From Thiosulfatimonas sediminis (GTDB taxonomy: Bacteria; Pseudomonadota; Gammaproteobacteria; Thiomicrospirales; Thiomicrospiraceae), in contig NZ_AP021889.1 of NCBI RefSeq assembly GCF_011398355.1, positions 248,001-312,000 of the forward strand: a DNA stretch of 64,000 nucleotides. The letters are read 5' to 3'. The translations under genes were made by a program, and so were the position numbers. Below, in pieces: positions 17,900 through 27,132 of this stretch. Each line of letters opens with the position of its first letter. The stretch's first letter is position 1. The notes below the pieces were generated by a model. That model was not told where the DNA came from. It did not search any database and saw only the letters and a list, made by a program, of their open reading frames with translations.

Positions 17900-19384
17900 G
17901 TGAGTCAGTTTTATGTTGTGGTTGATAAACTCGCGGATTGGGAGCCTTATTTTCCCAGTCAGGATGTGATTTCGTTGGATGATTATCTCAGCGAGGTGCA
18001 TAGTAAAGCGGGTAAAAAAGTGCGCGTGATTAATCTGTGCCGTGATTATCACTATCTTAAAAGTGGCTATTACTGTTCGCTGTTGGCAGAAGCGCGCGGT
18101 CACAAAGTGATTCCGTCTTTGACCAGTATTAACGATTTAAGCCGTCAGTCGCTTTCCTCTTTACAGTTTGTTTGGGCTGATGCGTTGTTGTTAAAGTTGC
18201 CGCAACCCTCACAAGACGAGATCCATACGTTGCGTATCTGTTTTGGCCGGGTGTTGGATAAAGCGTTTAGCAAGCTGGCGGCAAAGTTGTTTGAATTACT
18301 GCCATGCCCGATTTTAGAAGCACAATTGAAATACAGTAACGGACGTTGGCAGTTAAGAAATGTGAAGCCTTTGGGATTAAAGCATCTTAGCACCAGCGCC
18401 GAGCAGACACTGTTTGCCGCAGCCTTGGAAAAATTCAGTTTGCAAATCTGGCGCAAACCCAAAGTGCGCAAAGCGTTTCGATATGATTTGGCTATTTTAG
18501 TTGATCCGCAAGAGGCTTTGCCGCCGAGTGATGAGGACGCTTTGCAGTATTTTACTAAGGCGGCTAATCAGTTAGGTATCGGGGTGGAGCGAATTACGCG
18601 GCGCGATTCGGCACGATTGGCCGAGTTTGACGCTTTGTTTATCCGCGAAACCACTTCGGTCGATCATCACACCTATCGCATGGCCAAAAAGGCTGAGGCA
18701 GAAGGGTTGGTTGTGATTGATGATTCAGCGTCGATTTTACGATGTACGAATAAAGTTTATTTGGCGGATTTATTCAGTGTCAATCAGGTGGCAACACCGA
18801 AGACGGTGTTGCTTCGTCAACCGACTGATGCGCGCCTTAAAGCGTTAGTTAAGGAAATTGGTTTGCCGATGGTCTTAAAAATACCAGACGGCGCTTTTTC
18901 GCGAGGTGTGGTGAAAGTCGAGACCGAAGCCGAACTTTTAGTACAGGCGCAACTGCTGTTAAAAGAATCGGTGATGCTATTGGTGCAGGAATTTATGTAT
19001 ACGCAGTACGATTGGCGGATTGGGATTTTGAATAATCAGCCGTTGTATGCGTGTCGTTACTATATGGTGGCCGACCATTGGCAAATTTATAAACATGAAT
19101 CTGCACAGAGTGCCAATACTGAAGCGGAATCCGGCGGTTTTGATACGCTGCCGACGTTTGAAGTTCCTAAAGCGGTTTTGGATGTTGCACTTAAAGCGAC
19201 TAAATTAATTGGCAATGGTTTTTATGGGGTGGACGTAAAGCAGAGTGGTGATCGAGTGGTGGTGATTGAGGTCAACGATAACCCGAGCATCGACCACGAA
19301 GTGGAAGATTTGTATCTGGGCGAACAGCTGTATAGCGAAGTGATGAAAGAGTTTTTGCGCCGCCTAGAAGAGCGCGGCCGTTAA
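17900..19384 (+). CDS. RimK-type ATP-grasp ligase
   Basis: About 495 residues from GTG 17900, chosen because AAGGAG (17888-17893) is 6 bases upstream; ATG 17894 abuts that site and TTG 17873 precedes it. Residues ~1-190 form the N-terminal domain found only in this RimK subfamily. The ATP-grasp domain follows: FIRETTSVDHHTYR, CTNKVYLADLF, MVLKIPDGAFSRGV, a QEF-YTQYDWRIG segment and the metal-binding EVNDNPS-DHEVED end. It should join a carboxylate to an amine with ATP. Flanked by two peptidases and an acetyltransferase, so its product is likely a peptide or a tailed protein; substrate unknown. Confidence 0.85.
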   Translation: MSQFYVVVDKLADWEPYFPSQDVISLDDYLSEVHSKAGKKVRVINLCRDYHYLKSGYYCSLLAEARGHKVIPSLTSINDLSRQSLSSLQFVWADALLLKLPQPSQDEIHTLRICFGRVLDKAFSKLAAKLFELLPCPILEAQLKYSNGRWQLRNVKPLGLKHLSTSAEQTLFAAALEKFSLQIWRKPKVRKAFRYDLAILVDPQEALPPSDEDALQYFTKAANQLGIGVERITRRDSARLAEFDALFIRETTSVDHHTYRMAKKAEAEGLVVIDDSASILRCTNKVYLADLFSVNQVATPKTVLLRQPTDARLKALVKEIGLPMVLKIPDGAFSRGVVKVETEAELLVQAQLLLKESVMLLVQEFMYTQYDWRIGILNNQPLYACRYYMVADHWQIYKHESAQSANTEAESGGFDTLPTFEVPKAVLDVALKATKLIGNGFYGVDVKQSGDRVVVIEVNDNPSIDHEVEDLYLGEQLYSEVMKEFLRRLEERGR

Positions 19385-19398
19385 TCTACTGTGATTCC

Positions 19399-20397
19399 TC
19401 AAAAAGAGCAGCGATGTTGGCGCAAATCGCCATTAATTAAACCATCCTGTACGATCAGAAATTCGACCTGTTTGTCAATAAAGCGACTGAACTGGATTCC
19501 CTCTGGTTTGCCCTCCGAAGTCGGTAAATCGCACAGTTTACGTAAGCCGTTGGCAGGGCGGTCGCTCCCCGCCAATTGATCGCTTTCATCCCAAAAATAC
19601 ACCGCATAGGCTAACGGCTGGTCACCGACCGCACCAGCGAGCAATAATTGTCCGCTTATTTTCGCATCCGTTATTTGGGACATGCCGCGTATCCCACGGC
19701 CATCGAGGTCAAGCCAGAGCCATTTGTGTTTTTGAACGGCGAACGCGCCGTCTTTTTCCGGTTTTAAGCGCAGCACCGGTATGTAGTTACCGCGCAGTAC
19801 CGGAGCGCGAAATCCGACCAGCAGTCGCTGTTTGTTGTCGCTGGAGAGCGCCTCGATATCTATTCCGTTTTCTTTACTCGGGATGCCGATAAAGGGCGCA
19901 ATAATCGGTTGTTCGGCCAGCAACTTTTGCAGTGAAATTGACTCCACCTTTTCTGCAGCCCCTTCGGCATTTAAGCGAATCCGAAACAGCTGGCGACGAG
20001 CTTCTTCCGGATAGGTTTGCGCTAAACGCTGCAAATTTTGTTTTTGGGTTTTATCGGCGTTTACTTTTTTACGCTTGGCACTGTGCGAACCCAGCGCGTA
20101 AAGATAAGGCGCTTGATAGGCCAAGGCTTCCAAATCCAGCTCAACGTTTGAATTGGCCAGCGCAAGTGTGTTTAAAATTTGCCAGCGTCCAGCGTTCTGT
20201 TGCAATAACACTAAGCTTGCGCCCTCATCAGTCACTAAAGCCATTTGGTCAGCAATGGTGACGATGCCGCTGATATTTAAACTATCAATTGGTAAATTCG
20301 GTAAAGAGAGTGGATTCGCCTGAACAGAAAAGCTGATCCAGTTAATAATGATTATCAATAGATGGCGTTTTATTGGTGATAAACCGGTTATGCTCAT
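19399..20397 (-). CDS. DUF3616 family secreted protein
   Basis: 332 residues. Hydrophobic N-terminus followed by SFSVQANP gives a likely signal peptide. The mature part has the family pattern VELDLEALAY...LYALGSHS (~85-105) and a G-DIEALS segment, and looks like a beta-propeller. Function is unknown; a periplasmic location is expected. It converges on the ATP-grasp gene with 14 bases between stops, so it is probably not part of that system. Confidence 0.75.
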   Translation of the reverse strand: MSITGLSPIKRHLLIIIINWISFSVQANPLSLPNLPIDSLNISGIVTIADQMALVTDEGASLVLLQQNAGRWQILNTLALANSNVELDLEALAYQAPYLYALGSHSAKRKKVNADKTQKQNLQRLAQTYPEEARRQLFRIRLNAEGAAEKVESISLQKLLAEQPIIAPFIGIPSKENGIDIEALSSDNKQRLLVGFRAPVLRGNYIPVLRLKPEKDGAFAVQKHKWLWLDLDGRGIRGMSQITDAKISGQLLLAGAVGDQPLAYAVYFWDESDQLAGSDRPANGLRKLCDLPTSEGKPEGIQFSRFIDKQVEFLIVQDGLINGDLRQHRCSF

Positions 20398-20528
20398 TAT
20401 TAGATCCTATCAATGCTGTCCCGTCGTTAGGGAATTGTCTTGGGCTGTCGAATGAATATTGTAAAATACCTCGGCATGCACCAAATGTGAATGAGTGAGA
20501 AAAGTTTTTCTGAGGATTGAACCTAATA

Positions 20529-21350
20529 ATGACTGATGTAAACGCAAACAGCGAATCCAAATTAACGAAATCCGAGCGCACCAAAGATTGGATTAAGCCG
20601 CCGAAGGCGATTATGAAGCCGGTTGGGCGGGCGATGGCTCAATTCAAAATGTTGCGTGATGGCGATCGCGTGCTTTTGGGATTGTCCGGCGGCAAGGATT
20701 CGTTGGCGTTGTTGGTGATTCTCAAGCATTTGCAGCGTCATGCGCCGGTCAAATTTGAATTGGCTGCCTGTACCATTGATCCAGAAATCCCCGGATTTGA
20801 TCCATCACCCTTAAAAGCGTGGGTGGAAAAACTGGGCGTGCCGTATTTTTATGAAGCCGAAGATTTGGTGGCACTTGCCAATTTGCACATGAAGGGCGAT
20901 TCGTTTTGCAGTTTCTGCGCGCGTCAGAAACGCGGAAAACTCTATACCGTCTGCCGTCGCGAAGGCTATAACGTTTTGGCGTTGGCACAACATTTGGACG
21001 ATTTGGCGGAGAGTTTTATGATGTCGGCTTTCAACGCCGGACAATTGCGAACGATGAAGGCGCATTATCTGAATGATGACGGCGATATTCGCATTATTCG
21101 TCCATTGGTTCGCGTGCGTGAAAATCAGACCCGTGATTTTGCCAAATCGGCGGATTTGCCAGTGATTCCTGATAACTGTCCGGCGTGCTACGCAAAGCCT
21201 CAAGCGCGTGCTGAAACTAAGCAGTTGTTATTGGAACAAGAGAAGAAAAATCCACATCTGTATGCCAATCTTTGGACGGCGATGCAGCCGTTAATCGCCG
21301 ATGATAATCATGCTGGTGCAGCCGATTTAAACCAAGAAAAAGCGCGGTAG
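20529..21350 (+). CDS. ttcA: tRNA 2-thiocytidine(32) synthetase
   Basis: 273 residues from ATG 20529 (an upstream TTG is in frame but too near the GAGG). PP-loop SGGKDS (~55-60) adenylates C32; the iron-sulfur cluster is held by CSFC and a later CPAC plus the family's typical spacing. Whole length follows E. coli TtcA. It thiolates cytidine 32 of some tRNAs in the cytoplasm. The acyltransferase gene begins 8 bases after its stop. Confidence 0.95.
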   Translation: MTDVNANSESKLTKSERTKDWIKPPKAIMKPVGRAMAQFKMLRDGDRVLLGLSGGKDSLALLVILKHLQRHAPVKFELAACTIDPEIPGFDPSPLKAWVEKLGVPYFYEAEDLVALANLHMKGDSFCSFCARQKRGKLYTVCRREGYNVLALAQHLDDLAESFMMSAFNAGQLRTMKAHYLNDDGDIRIIRPLVRVRENQTRDFAKSADLPVIPDNCPACYAKPQARAETKQLLLEQEKKNPHLYANLWTAMQPLIADDNHAGAADLNQEKAR

Positions 21351-21357
21351 TTTGCGC

Positions 21358-22275
21358 ATGGCAATCTCTCAAAAATTCCCTTCGGTGCGTAAAATCGGCG
21401 AGTCAATTGTGGCTTGGTTTGTCATCGGCTTTTTAAACATTTCAGCTTGGCTGCCATTTACTTGGCTGCAAGGATTGGGTCGGTTTTTTGGCGGCTTAAT
21501 GGCGCGTTTTAACAGTCATTCGCGTTTTTTGGTGCGTTGTAATTTACGTGCAGTTTACCCTCAGCTCAGCGATGCTGAACTTACGGTATTAAGCAAAGCC
21601 GTGTTGCAGCACAATGCGCAGTCGATCACGGAACTCGGTGCTATGTGGTTAGGATCGCGCCAGACATTGCAGGGTTTGATTCATAACGTGCATGGAGAAC
21701 AGTATTTGCAAAGTGCTTTTGCGCAAGGCAAGGGGGTGTTGTTATTGGCTCCGCATCTGGGTAATTGGGAGTTGGCGGGAAATTATTTGGCGATGAATTA
21801 TCCGGCGACGTTTATGTACCGGCCACCGAATTTGCGCGCTCTGGCACCTTTGATGCGTCGTTCCCGCGAGCGTTTTGGGGCTCAGTTAGCACCGACTGAT
21901 TTACGTGGTGTGCGCCAAGTGATAAAGGCGTTAAAGAGTGCGCAGGTTTCGGGAATTTTGCCAGATCAAGATGCCGGAGAGAACGGCGTGCAAGTGCCTT
22001 TTATGGGTGTGCCTGCGCGGACGATGACCTTAGCCAGTAAACTCTTGCAAAAAACCGATGCACACTGTCTGTTTATTATGGCGTTGCGTAATCAAAAGGG
22101 TGGGTTTGAGCTTCATATTTTGCCTGCGGATCGGGATGCTTTGGCGGATAAGGATCCCGTGCGAGCGGCGACGGCTTTAAACCATGGGGTTGCGCAGTGT
22201 GTGCAACAGGCACCGGAGCAATATTTGTGGGCCTATCGTCGTTTCCGAGGTGCGCCGGGTATTTATCAAAAGTAA
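21358..22275 (+). CDS. LpxL/HtrB-family lipid A-type acyltransferase
   Basis: 305 residues from ATG 21358. N-terminal hydrophobic anchor (~15-45), then the HX4E catalytic motif in APHLGNWEL (~130), MYRPPNL, and LPDQDAGENGVQVPFMG with the FMG block of the family. It should transfer a secondary acyl chain to lipid A or a related acceptor at the inner membrane. Paralogues LpxL, LpxM and LpxP cannot be told apart here. Probably cotranscribed with ttcA. Confidence 0.87.
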   Translation: MAISQKFPSVRKIGESIVAWFVIGFLNISAWLPFTWLQGLGRFFGGLMARFNSHSRFLVRCNLRAVYPQLSDAELTVLSKAVLQHNAQSITELGAMWLGSRQTLQGLIHNVHGEQYLQSAFAQGKGVLLLAPHLGNWELAGNYLAMNYPATFMYRPPNLRALAPLMRRSRERFGAQLAPTDLRGVRQVIKALKSAQVSGILPDQDAGENGVQVPFMGVPARTMTLASKLLQKTDAHCLFIMALRNQKGGFELHILPADRDALADKDPVRAATALNHGVAQCVQQAPEQYLWAYRRFRGAPGIYQK

Positions 22276-22294
22276 GTTCTGGCAGGCGAATGCG

Positions 22295-22882
22295 TTATTG
22301 TTTACGTCCAACAAACCAAGCGTAACGCTGTTTGGGTGCATGGGTTTCCAATGTGTTTTCCGACGCTAACCAACCTTCGCCATAGACTTCGCAGCGTAAA
22401 TCCTGAAACAGGTGCGTTAATTCCCCTGTTTGTAAATAAAATTCTAGGTTGCTCGGTGCATTCTGTTGCACAGGCGCTAGGAAGGTTTGATAGAAAATCC
22501 GCCCTTTGGGTTTTAAAGCGGCGACCAGCTGTTGACACAATGCGCGGTTTAAATAACGGCTGACGACGATCACATCGTATTGTTGATAGGGAAGCAGCAT
22601 CTGTTCAAGGTCGGTAATCAACGGCGTAATTGGCAGATGGTGCAAACTGGCGTAATTATTTAAAATCGTTAAGGCGTTATCGGAAATATCCCACGCATCC
22701 GTTTTTAAACCACAGCGCGCCAAAAAACGCGCATTCCCACCTAGGCCACAGGCAATTTCTAAAGCACGACCAGAAAAGGGTAATAATGTCGAGTGTTGCT
22801 GCAGCACAAAACAAGGATTGGCTGGTGTTTGCAGTGTGGCATCTGCATAGTGCAGCTCCCATTTTGGTTGTGTGCTGTGCAT
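22295..22882 (-). CDS. Class I SAM-dependent methyltransferase (TehB-like)
   Basis: 195 residues. SAM-binding motif I is ALEIACGLGGNA (~40-52) followed by an acidic residue in AWDIS and a VIVVSRYL motif IV. Resembles the TehB/UbiE-like small-molecule methyltransferases; substrate unknown. It begins 10 bases after the trkH stop on the same strand, so it may be the last gene of the def-to-trkH run. Confidence 0.75.
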   Translation of the reverse strand: MHSTQPKWELHYADATLQTPANPCFVLQQHSTLLPFSGRALEIACGLGGNARFLARCGLKTDAWDISDNALTILNNYASLHHLPITPLITDLEQMLLPYQQYDVIVVSRYLNRALCQQLVAALKPKGRIFYQTFLAPVQQNAPSNLEFYLQTGELTHLFQDLRCEVYGEGWLASENTLETHAPKQRYAWFVGRKQ

Positions 22883-22891
22883 TCGATTCCT

Positions 22892-24343
22892 TTATTTACG
22901 CCAGAAAGCGGCGGTAAAAAGCACCAGTAAGGTAAAAATTTCCAAGCGTCCGAGCAGCATAGCGAAGGTCAGTACCCATTTCACCGGATCGCTCAAGCTG
23001 GCGTAGTTGGATGAGACTGCGCCTAAGCCAGGCCCTAGATTATTCATCATCGCCGCCACGGCGGAAAAAGCCGTGATTTGATCAACGCCCAGCGCCATCA
23101 CCACCAACATAATCACCGTGAACGTAAACACGTAGACGGCTAAGAATCCCCAGACGGCCATCATCACTTTTTCCGGAATACTGCGGCCGCTGAGTTTGAC
23201 TGGCATAATTGCATTGGGATGCAACAACCCTTGAATTTCGCGTAAGACTTGTTTGCTGAGCAGCAAGAAACGAATGACTTTCATGCCACCGGCAGTCGAG
23301 CCGGCTGAACCGCCAATAAAACTGACAAAAATTAATAGCACCGGTAAAAAGCCCGGCCAAGCGGCAAAGTCGGCATTGGCAAAGCCGGTAGTGGTGGCGA
23401 TCGATACTGTTTGAAAGAGTCCGTAGCGAATCGCATCTGACCAGTCTAGGTAGACGTTATGTAGGTATAAAAAAGCACTGACAATCAAAGTGATGGTAAT
23501 CAAAATGGTGGCGTAGACTTTAAATTCCGGGTCGCTTAAATAGGCATTGGTATTGAGATTACGGAAAGCGCTAAAGTGCAGCGCAAAGTTGACGCCGGCA
23601 AGAAACATGAAGAACACCGCAACCAGTTCGATTTGGAAGCTGTCGTAATAGCCGATACTGGCGTCGTGGGTGGAAAACCCGCCGATGGCGACAGTAGAAA
23701 AACTATGGCTAAAGGCATCAAACCAGTTCATCCCAGCCAGCCAATAGGCAATTGCACAGTTAACGGTGAGCCCTAGATAGATAAACCATAAGGCCTTGGC
23801 CGTTTCTGAAATACGTGGGGCAATTTTGGAGTCTTTAATCGGTCCAGGGGTTTCCGCGCGATATAACTGCATACCACCAACACCAAGCATTGGCAGCACC
23901 GCAACCGCCAATACGATAATCCCCATACCGCCCAGCCATTGCAGTTGTTGGCGGTACCAAAGAATGGCGTGTGGCAATTCATCCAGTCCGGTCAGGACAG
24001 TTGCTCCCGTCGTGGTTAAGCCGGAAAAAGATTCAAAAATGGCATCCGTTAAACTGAGTGGCACTTCCTTTTCGATGTAAAAGGGCAGGGCGCCGACTAA
24101 GCCCAGGACGACCCAGAACATGACAACCACAAAGAAACCATCGCGAATTTTGAGGTCTTGTTTGTAATCGCGGACGGGCAACCACAACAGCAAACCGAGC
24201 ATTAAAACGCCGCCCATAACGGTTGCAAAGGCAGTTAAAGCGCCGTCACCGTAGATAAGCGCGATAATAATCGGCGGCACCAAGGTTAGGCTAAAAAGCA
24301 TTAACAGCAAGCCGATGACTTTAAGGATAATTTTGGAGTGCAT
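22892..24343 (-). CDS. trkH: Trk potassium uptake protein, membrane subunit
   Basis: 483 residues with about ten membrane segments and four selectivity-filter repeats, including SGLTTTGATVL, ATTTGFANAD and FIGGSAGSTAGG. It forms the K+ pore and works with the TrkA protein encoded 2 bases upstream, the usual pairing. K+ uptake is the first response to osmotic stress and complements the glucosylglycerate genes at the far end of this window. Confidence 0.95.
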   Translation of the reverse strand: MHSKIILKVIGLLLMLFSLTLVPPIIIALIYGDGALTAFATVMGGVLMLGLLLWLPVRDYKQDLKIRDGFFVVVMFWVVLGLVGALPFYIEKEVPLSLTDAIFESFSGLTTTGATVLTGLDELPHAILWYRQQLQWLGGMGIIVLAVAVLPMLGVGGMQLYRAETPGPIKDSKIAPRISETAKALWFIYLGLTVNCAIAYWLAGMNWFDAFSHSFSTVAIGGFSTHDASIGYYDSFQIELVAVFFMFLAGVNFALHFSAFRNLNTNAYLSDPEFKVYATILITITLIVSAFLYLHNVYLDWSDAIRYGLFQTVSIATTTGFANADFAAWPGFLPVLLIFVSFIGGSAGSTAGGMKVIRFLLLSKQVLREIQGLLHPNAIMPVKLSGRSIPEKVMMAVWGFLAVYVFTFTVIMLVVMALGVDQITAFSAVAAMMNNLGPGLGAVSSNYASLSDPVKWVLTFAMLLGRLEIFTLLVLFTAAFWRK

Positions 24344-24345
24344 AC

Positions 24346-25752
24346 TTAGTTCCAGCGAAACCAGCTGGGTTCGCTGGTGGCAAACAGTTCGGCAATCGCC
24401 GAAGCGCTGTTGGGGTCGGTTAAGAAAAGTACCACATGGTCTTCGGCTTCAATTTCTAAATCGCGGTGGGCAATAATGACATTGTCTTTGCGGATAATCG
24501 CGCCGACGGTGATGTCGCTTGGCCAAGGAATTTGCGCAATCGTTTTGCCGATGATGTCTGAGGTGTTTTCGCTGCCGTGGGCGACGACTTCCATCGCTTC
24601 GGCAGCACCTCGGCGTAAGGTTACTGCTTTAACCGTGTCTCCACGACGTGTGTGATGTAACAGGTGGCTAGTCGTAATGCTGTCAGCGGAAATTGCCACA
24701 TCAATCCCATTGAGCTGAATCAGTTCGACATAGGATTGGTTATTAACGAGCGCAATCACGCGGCGCACGCCGAGTTTTTTGGCTAACATACCAGAAATAA
24801 TATTCGCTTCATCACTGTTGGTAACGGCAATAAATAGGTCGATTTCATCAATATTTTCTTCAAGCAATAAATCTTTATCGGAAATATCGCCGCGAATGAC
24901 CACGGTTTTATCGAGCTGTTCGGCCACTTCGCGCGCTTGTTGCATATTGTGGTCGACCAATTTAACCAAGTGGTCACCTTCCAATGCTTTGGCAAGATGA
25001 AAGCCGATATTACCGCCGCCGCCAATCATAATATTGCGCGATGGTTTTTCTTTTTTCTGTCGCAGTTCTGCGATGATGGCTGGCACATGACGCGGTTCGG
25101 CAAGGAAAAATACCTCATCACCCGCACGAATCACCGTCTCACCGGTTGGCATGACAATTTCGTCTTTATTACGATAAATGGCGACTATGCGCGTTTTGAT
25201 GGCGCTTGGCAGGTGTTTTTTTAGGGTGTTGATTTGTTTATTGACCAGCAAGCCGTCTTGGTAAGCGCGCATCGCGACCATGCGTAATTTACTGTGGTGG
25301 AAGTCGATGACCTGAAGAGAGCCAGGGTATTCAATCAGCTGTAGAATGTATTCGGTCACTAAATTTTCTGGACTGATTAACAGGTCGATGTTAATCGCTT
25401 TTTCATCGAACTGGCTGCTAAATAGTTCAGGATGGTCTAAATAAGAGCGACCGCGCACCCGCGCGATTTTAGTCGGCACCTTAAACATAATTTGTGCCAG
25501 ATGACAGGCTACGATATTGGTTTCGTCGTTTTGAGTCGCAGCAATCAGCATATCCGCATCTTCTAAGCCTGCTTGGCGCAAAACATTCGGGTGCGAGGCA
25601 TGACCAAATACGGTACGGATATCTAAGCGGTCTTGCAGGCGTTGCAGATGAAGGCGGTCGATATCGACCACGGTGACATCATTATTTTCATTTGCCAAGA
25701 CTTCCGCCAGCGATGAGCCGACCTGACCGGCCCCTAAAATTACTATGTTCAT
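24346..25752 (-). CDS. trkA: Trk system NAD-binding regulatory subunit
   Basis: 468 residues with two RCK modules: the first Rossmann loop is ILGAGQVGSSLA (5-16), the second IGGGGNIGFHLA (~235), each followed by a TrkA-C domain. It gates TrkH in response to nucleotides in the cytoplasm. Two bases before trkH and 43 bases after the ntrX-like gene, in one strand run. Confidence 0.95.
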   Translation of the reverse strand: MNIVILGAGQVGSSLAEVLANENNDVTVVDIDRLHLQRLQDRLDIRTVFGHASHPNVLRQAGLEDADMLIAATQNDETNIVACHLAQIMFKVPTKIARVRGRSYLDHPELFSSQFDEKAINIDLLISPENLVTEYILQLIEYPGSLQVIDFHHSKLRMVAMRAYQDGLLVNKQINTLKKHLPSAIKTRIVAIYRNKDEIVMPTGETVIRAGDEVFFLAEPRHVPAIIAELRQKKEKPSRNIMIGGGGNIGFHLAKALEGDHLVKLVDHNMQQAREVAEQLDKTVVIRGDISDKDLLLEENIDEIDLFIAVTNSDEANIISGMLAKKLGVRRVIALVNNQSYVELIQLNGIDVAISADSITTSHLLHHTRRGDTVKAVTLRRGAAEAMEVVAHGSENTSDIIGKTIAQIPWPSDITVGAIIRKDNVIIAHRDLEIEAEDHVVLFLTDPNSASAIAELFATSEPSWFRWN

Positions 25753-25795
25753 CTGCGCTCTCGATTTTACCTACAGGAGTGAAAGAGAAAATCCG

Positions 25796-27130
25796 TCATA
25801 TTGGATTTTTTGGGTCAATCCCTAAATGTTTCAATTTCCGATATAGATTGGTTCGGTCGATACCGGAGCGTTTCGCGGTTTCCGCGACATTGCCGCTGGT
25901 CTCGCGTAAGAGTTGTGACAAATACGCGGCTTCCAGACGATCCTTGGCCTCTTTTAAGTTAACGGTGGTATCGATGCTGGCCATCTGATTGGTGTCAATT
26001 TGCGCCTCTTTTAAGTAGCTGCGAATTTCTTCATCGGTGATTTCGCCACTGCCTAAAATTAAGATACGTTGCACTAAATTTTGTAGCTCTTTTAAATTGC
26101 CCGGCCAAGCGTACTGGCGCAGGATATTTTGCGCGGGCACACTGAAATGACGATATTCTAAAGCGTCATGGGTCACATAATGGTTGGTGAAATAATCGAG
26201 TAGTTCTGGAATGTCTTCGGTGTGTTGCCGTAGTGCTGGAATGGCAATCGGCATGACTTTTAAACGCTGGTATAGCTCTTCGCGGAATTTATTGTGCTCT
26301 ACCGCCCATTCTAAATCGCCGCGACTCAGCGCAATAATACGAATATCCAACGAAATACTCTGTTCGTCCAACTGCAGTTGCTTGTTTTGGATAAGATTGG
26401 TGAGAATATTTTGAGCATCCAGACTGAGTTGTTCGATATTGGCAATGACCAAAGTCCCCATATCCGCTTGGCGTAGCTGTTGCAGAATCGCGGCTTCTTG
26501 CATCTGCTCAAGGTGGCGGTTGAAGTCATAAGCGGAGAGTTCAACGATTGCATCGTCTTTGCGGCTGCTGGTTTTATGCAGCGCGCGTGCTAAATGATGT
26601 TTGCCGCTGCCAGACTCACCTTCAATCAGTACCGGCATAGTGAATTTGCTAAGGCGTTCGATGGTTTCGCGCAGGCTAATCATCACTTTGCTTTTGCCAA
26701 TCGGTAGGAATTGTTCGGGGAGTTTTTGTTTGAGCTGGCGGTTTTCTTGGTTGAGGCGAATGTTTTCCATTGCGCGTTCGGCGGTGACAATCAATTTGGC
26801 CAGCGAGAGTGGTTTTTCGAGAAAGTCGTAAGCCCCAAGTTTGGTGGCTTCAATCGCGGTTTCGATGGTGCCGTGGCCGGACATCATAATGACTTTAGTG
26901 TGTTCCAAATAGGCGTCTTGCTGCATCTCTTTAAGTAGGCTGATGCCATCCACATCCGGCATCCAGACATCAAGAAACATAATATCTGGCAGGCTTTCGC
27001 GCCATGCTTGTTTGGCTTGCACGCCATTGGCCGCGGTGGTTACTTTGTAACCTTCTTCGGCAAAGATTTCTTGCATTAGGTTACGAATGTCTTTTTCGTC
27101 GTCAACGATCAGCAGTTTGCCGGGTTTCAT
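25796..27130 (-). CDS. NtrX-like response regulator with degenerate AAA domain
   Basis: 444 residues. Receiver domain intact: D10-D11, acceptor D54, K106. Central AAA-type domain (~145-375) keeps Walker A GESGSGK (171-177) and the RLKVMPI-IPALR and YAWPGNLKELQN blocks. It has no GAFTGA loop, and the Walker B acids are replaced (TLVIANIE, A230-N231). C-terminal Fis-type helix-turn-helix (~395-440). It should bind DNA in response to phosphorylation but is not expected to hydrolyse ATP well or activate sigma-54 polymerase. Paired with the kinase gene 2 bases upstream. Confidence 0.88.
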   Translation of the reverse strand: MKPGKLLIVDDEKDIRNLMQEIFAEEGYKVTTAANGVQAKQAWRESLPDIMFLDVWMPDVDGISLLKEMQQDAYLEHTKVIMMSGHGTIETAIEATKLGAYDFLEKPLSLAKLIVTAERAMENIRLNQENRQLKQKLPEQFLPIGKSKVMISLRETIERLSKFTMPVLIEGESGSGKHHLARALHKTSSRKDDAIVELSAYDFNRHLEQMQEAAILQQLRQADMGTLVIANIEQLSLDAQNILTNLIQNKQLQLDEQSISLDIRIIALSRGDLEWAVEHNKFREELYQRLKVMPIAIPALRQHTEDIPELLDYFTNHYVTHDALEYRHFSVPAQNILRQYAWPGNLKELQNLVQRILILGSGEITDEEIRSYLKEAQIDTNQMASIDTTVNLKEAKDRLEAAYLSQLLRETSGNVAETAKRSGIDRTNLYRKLKHLGIDPKNPI

Positions 27131-27132
27131 GG

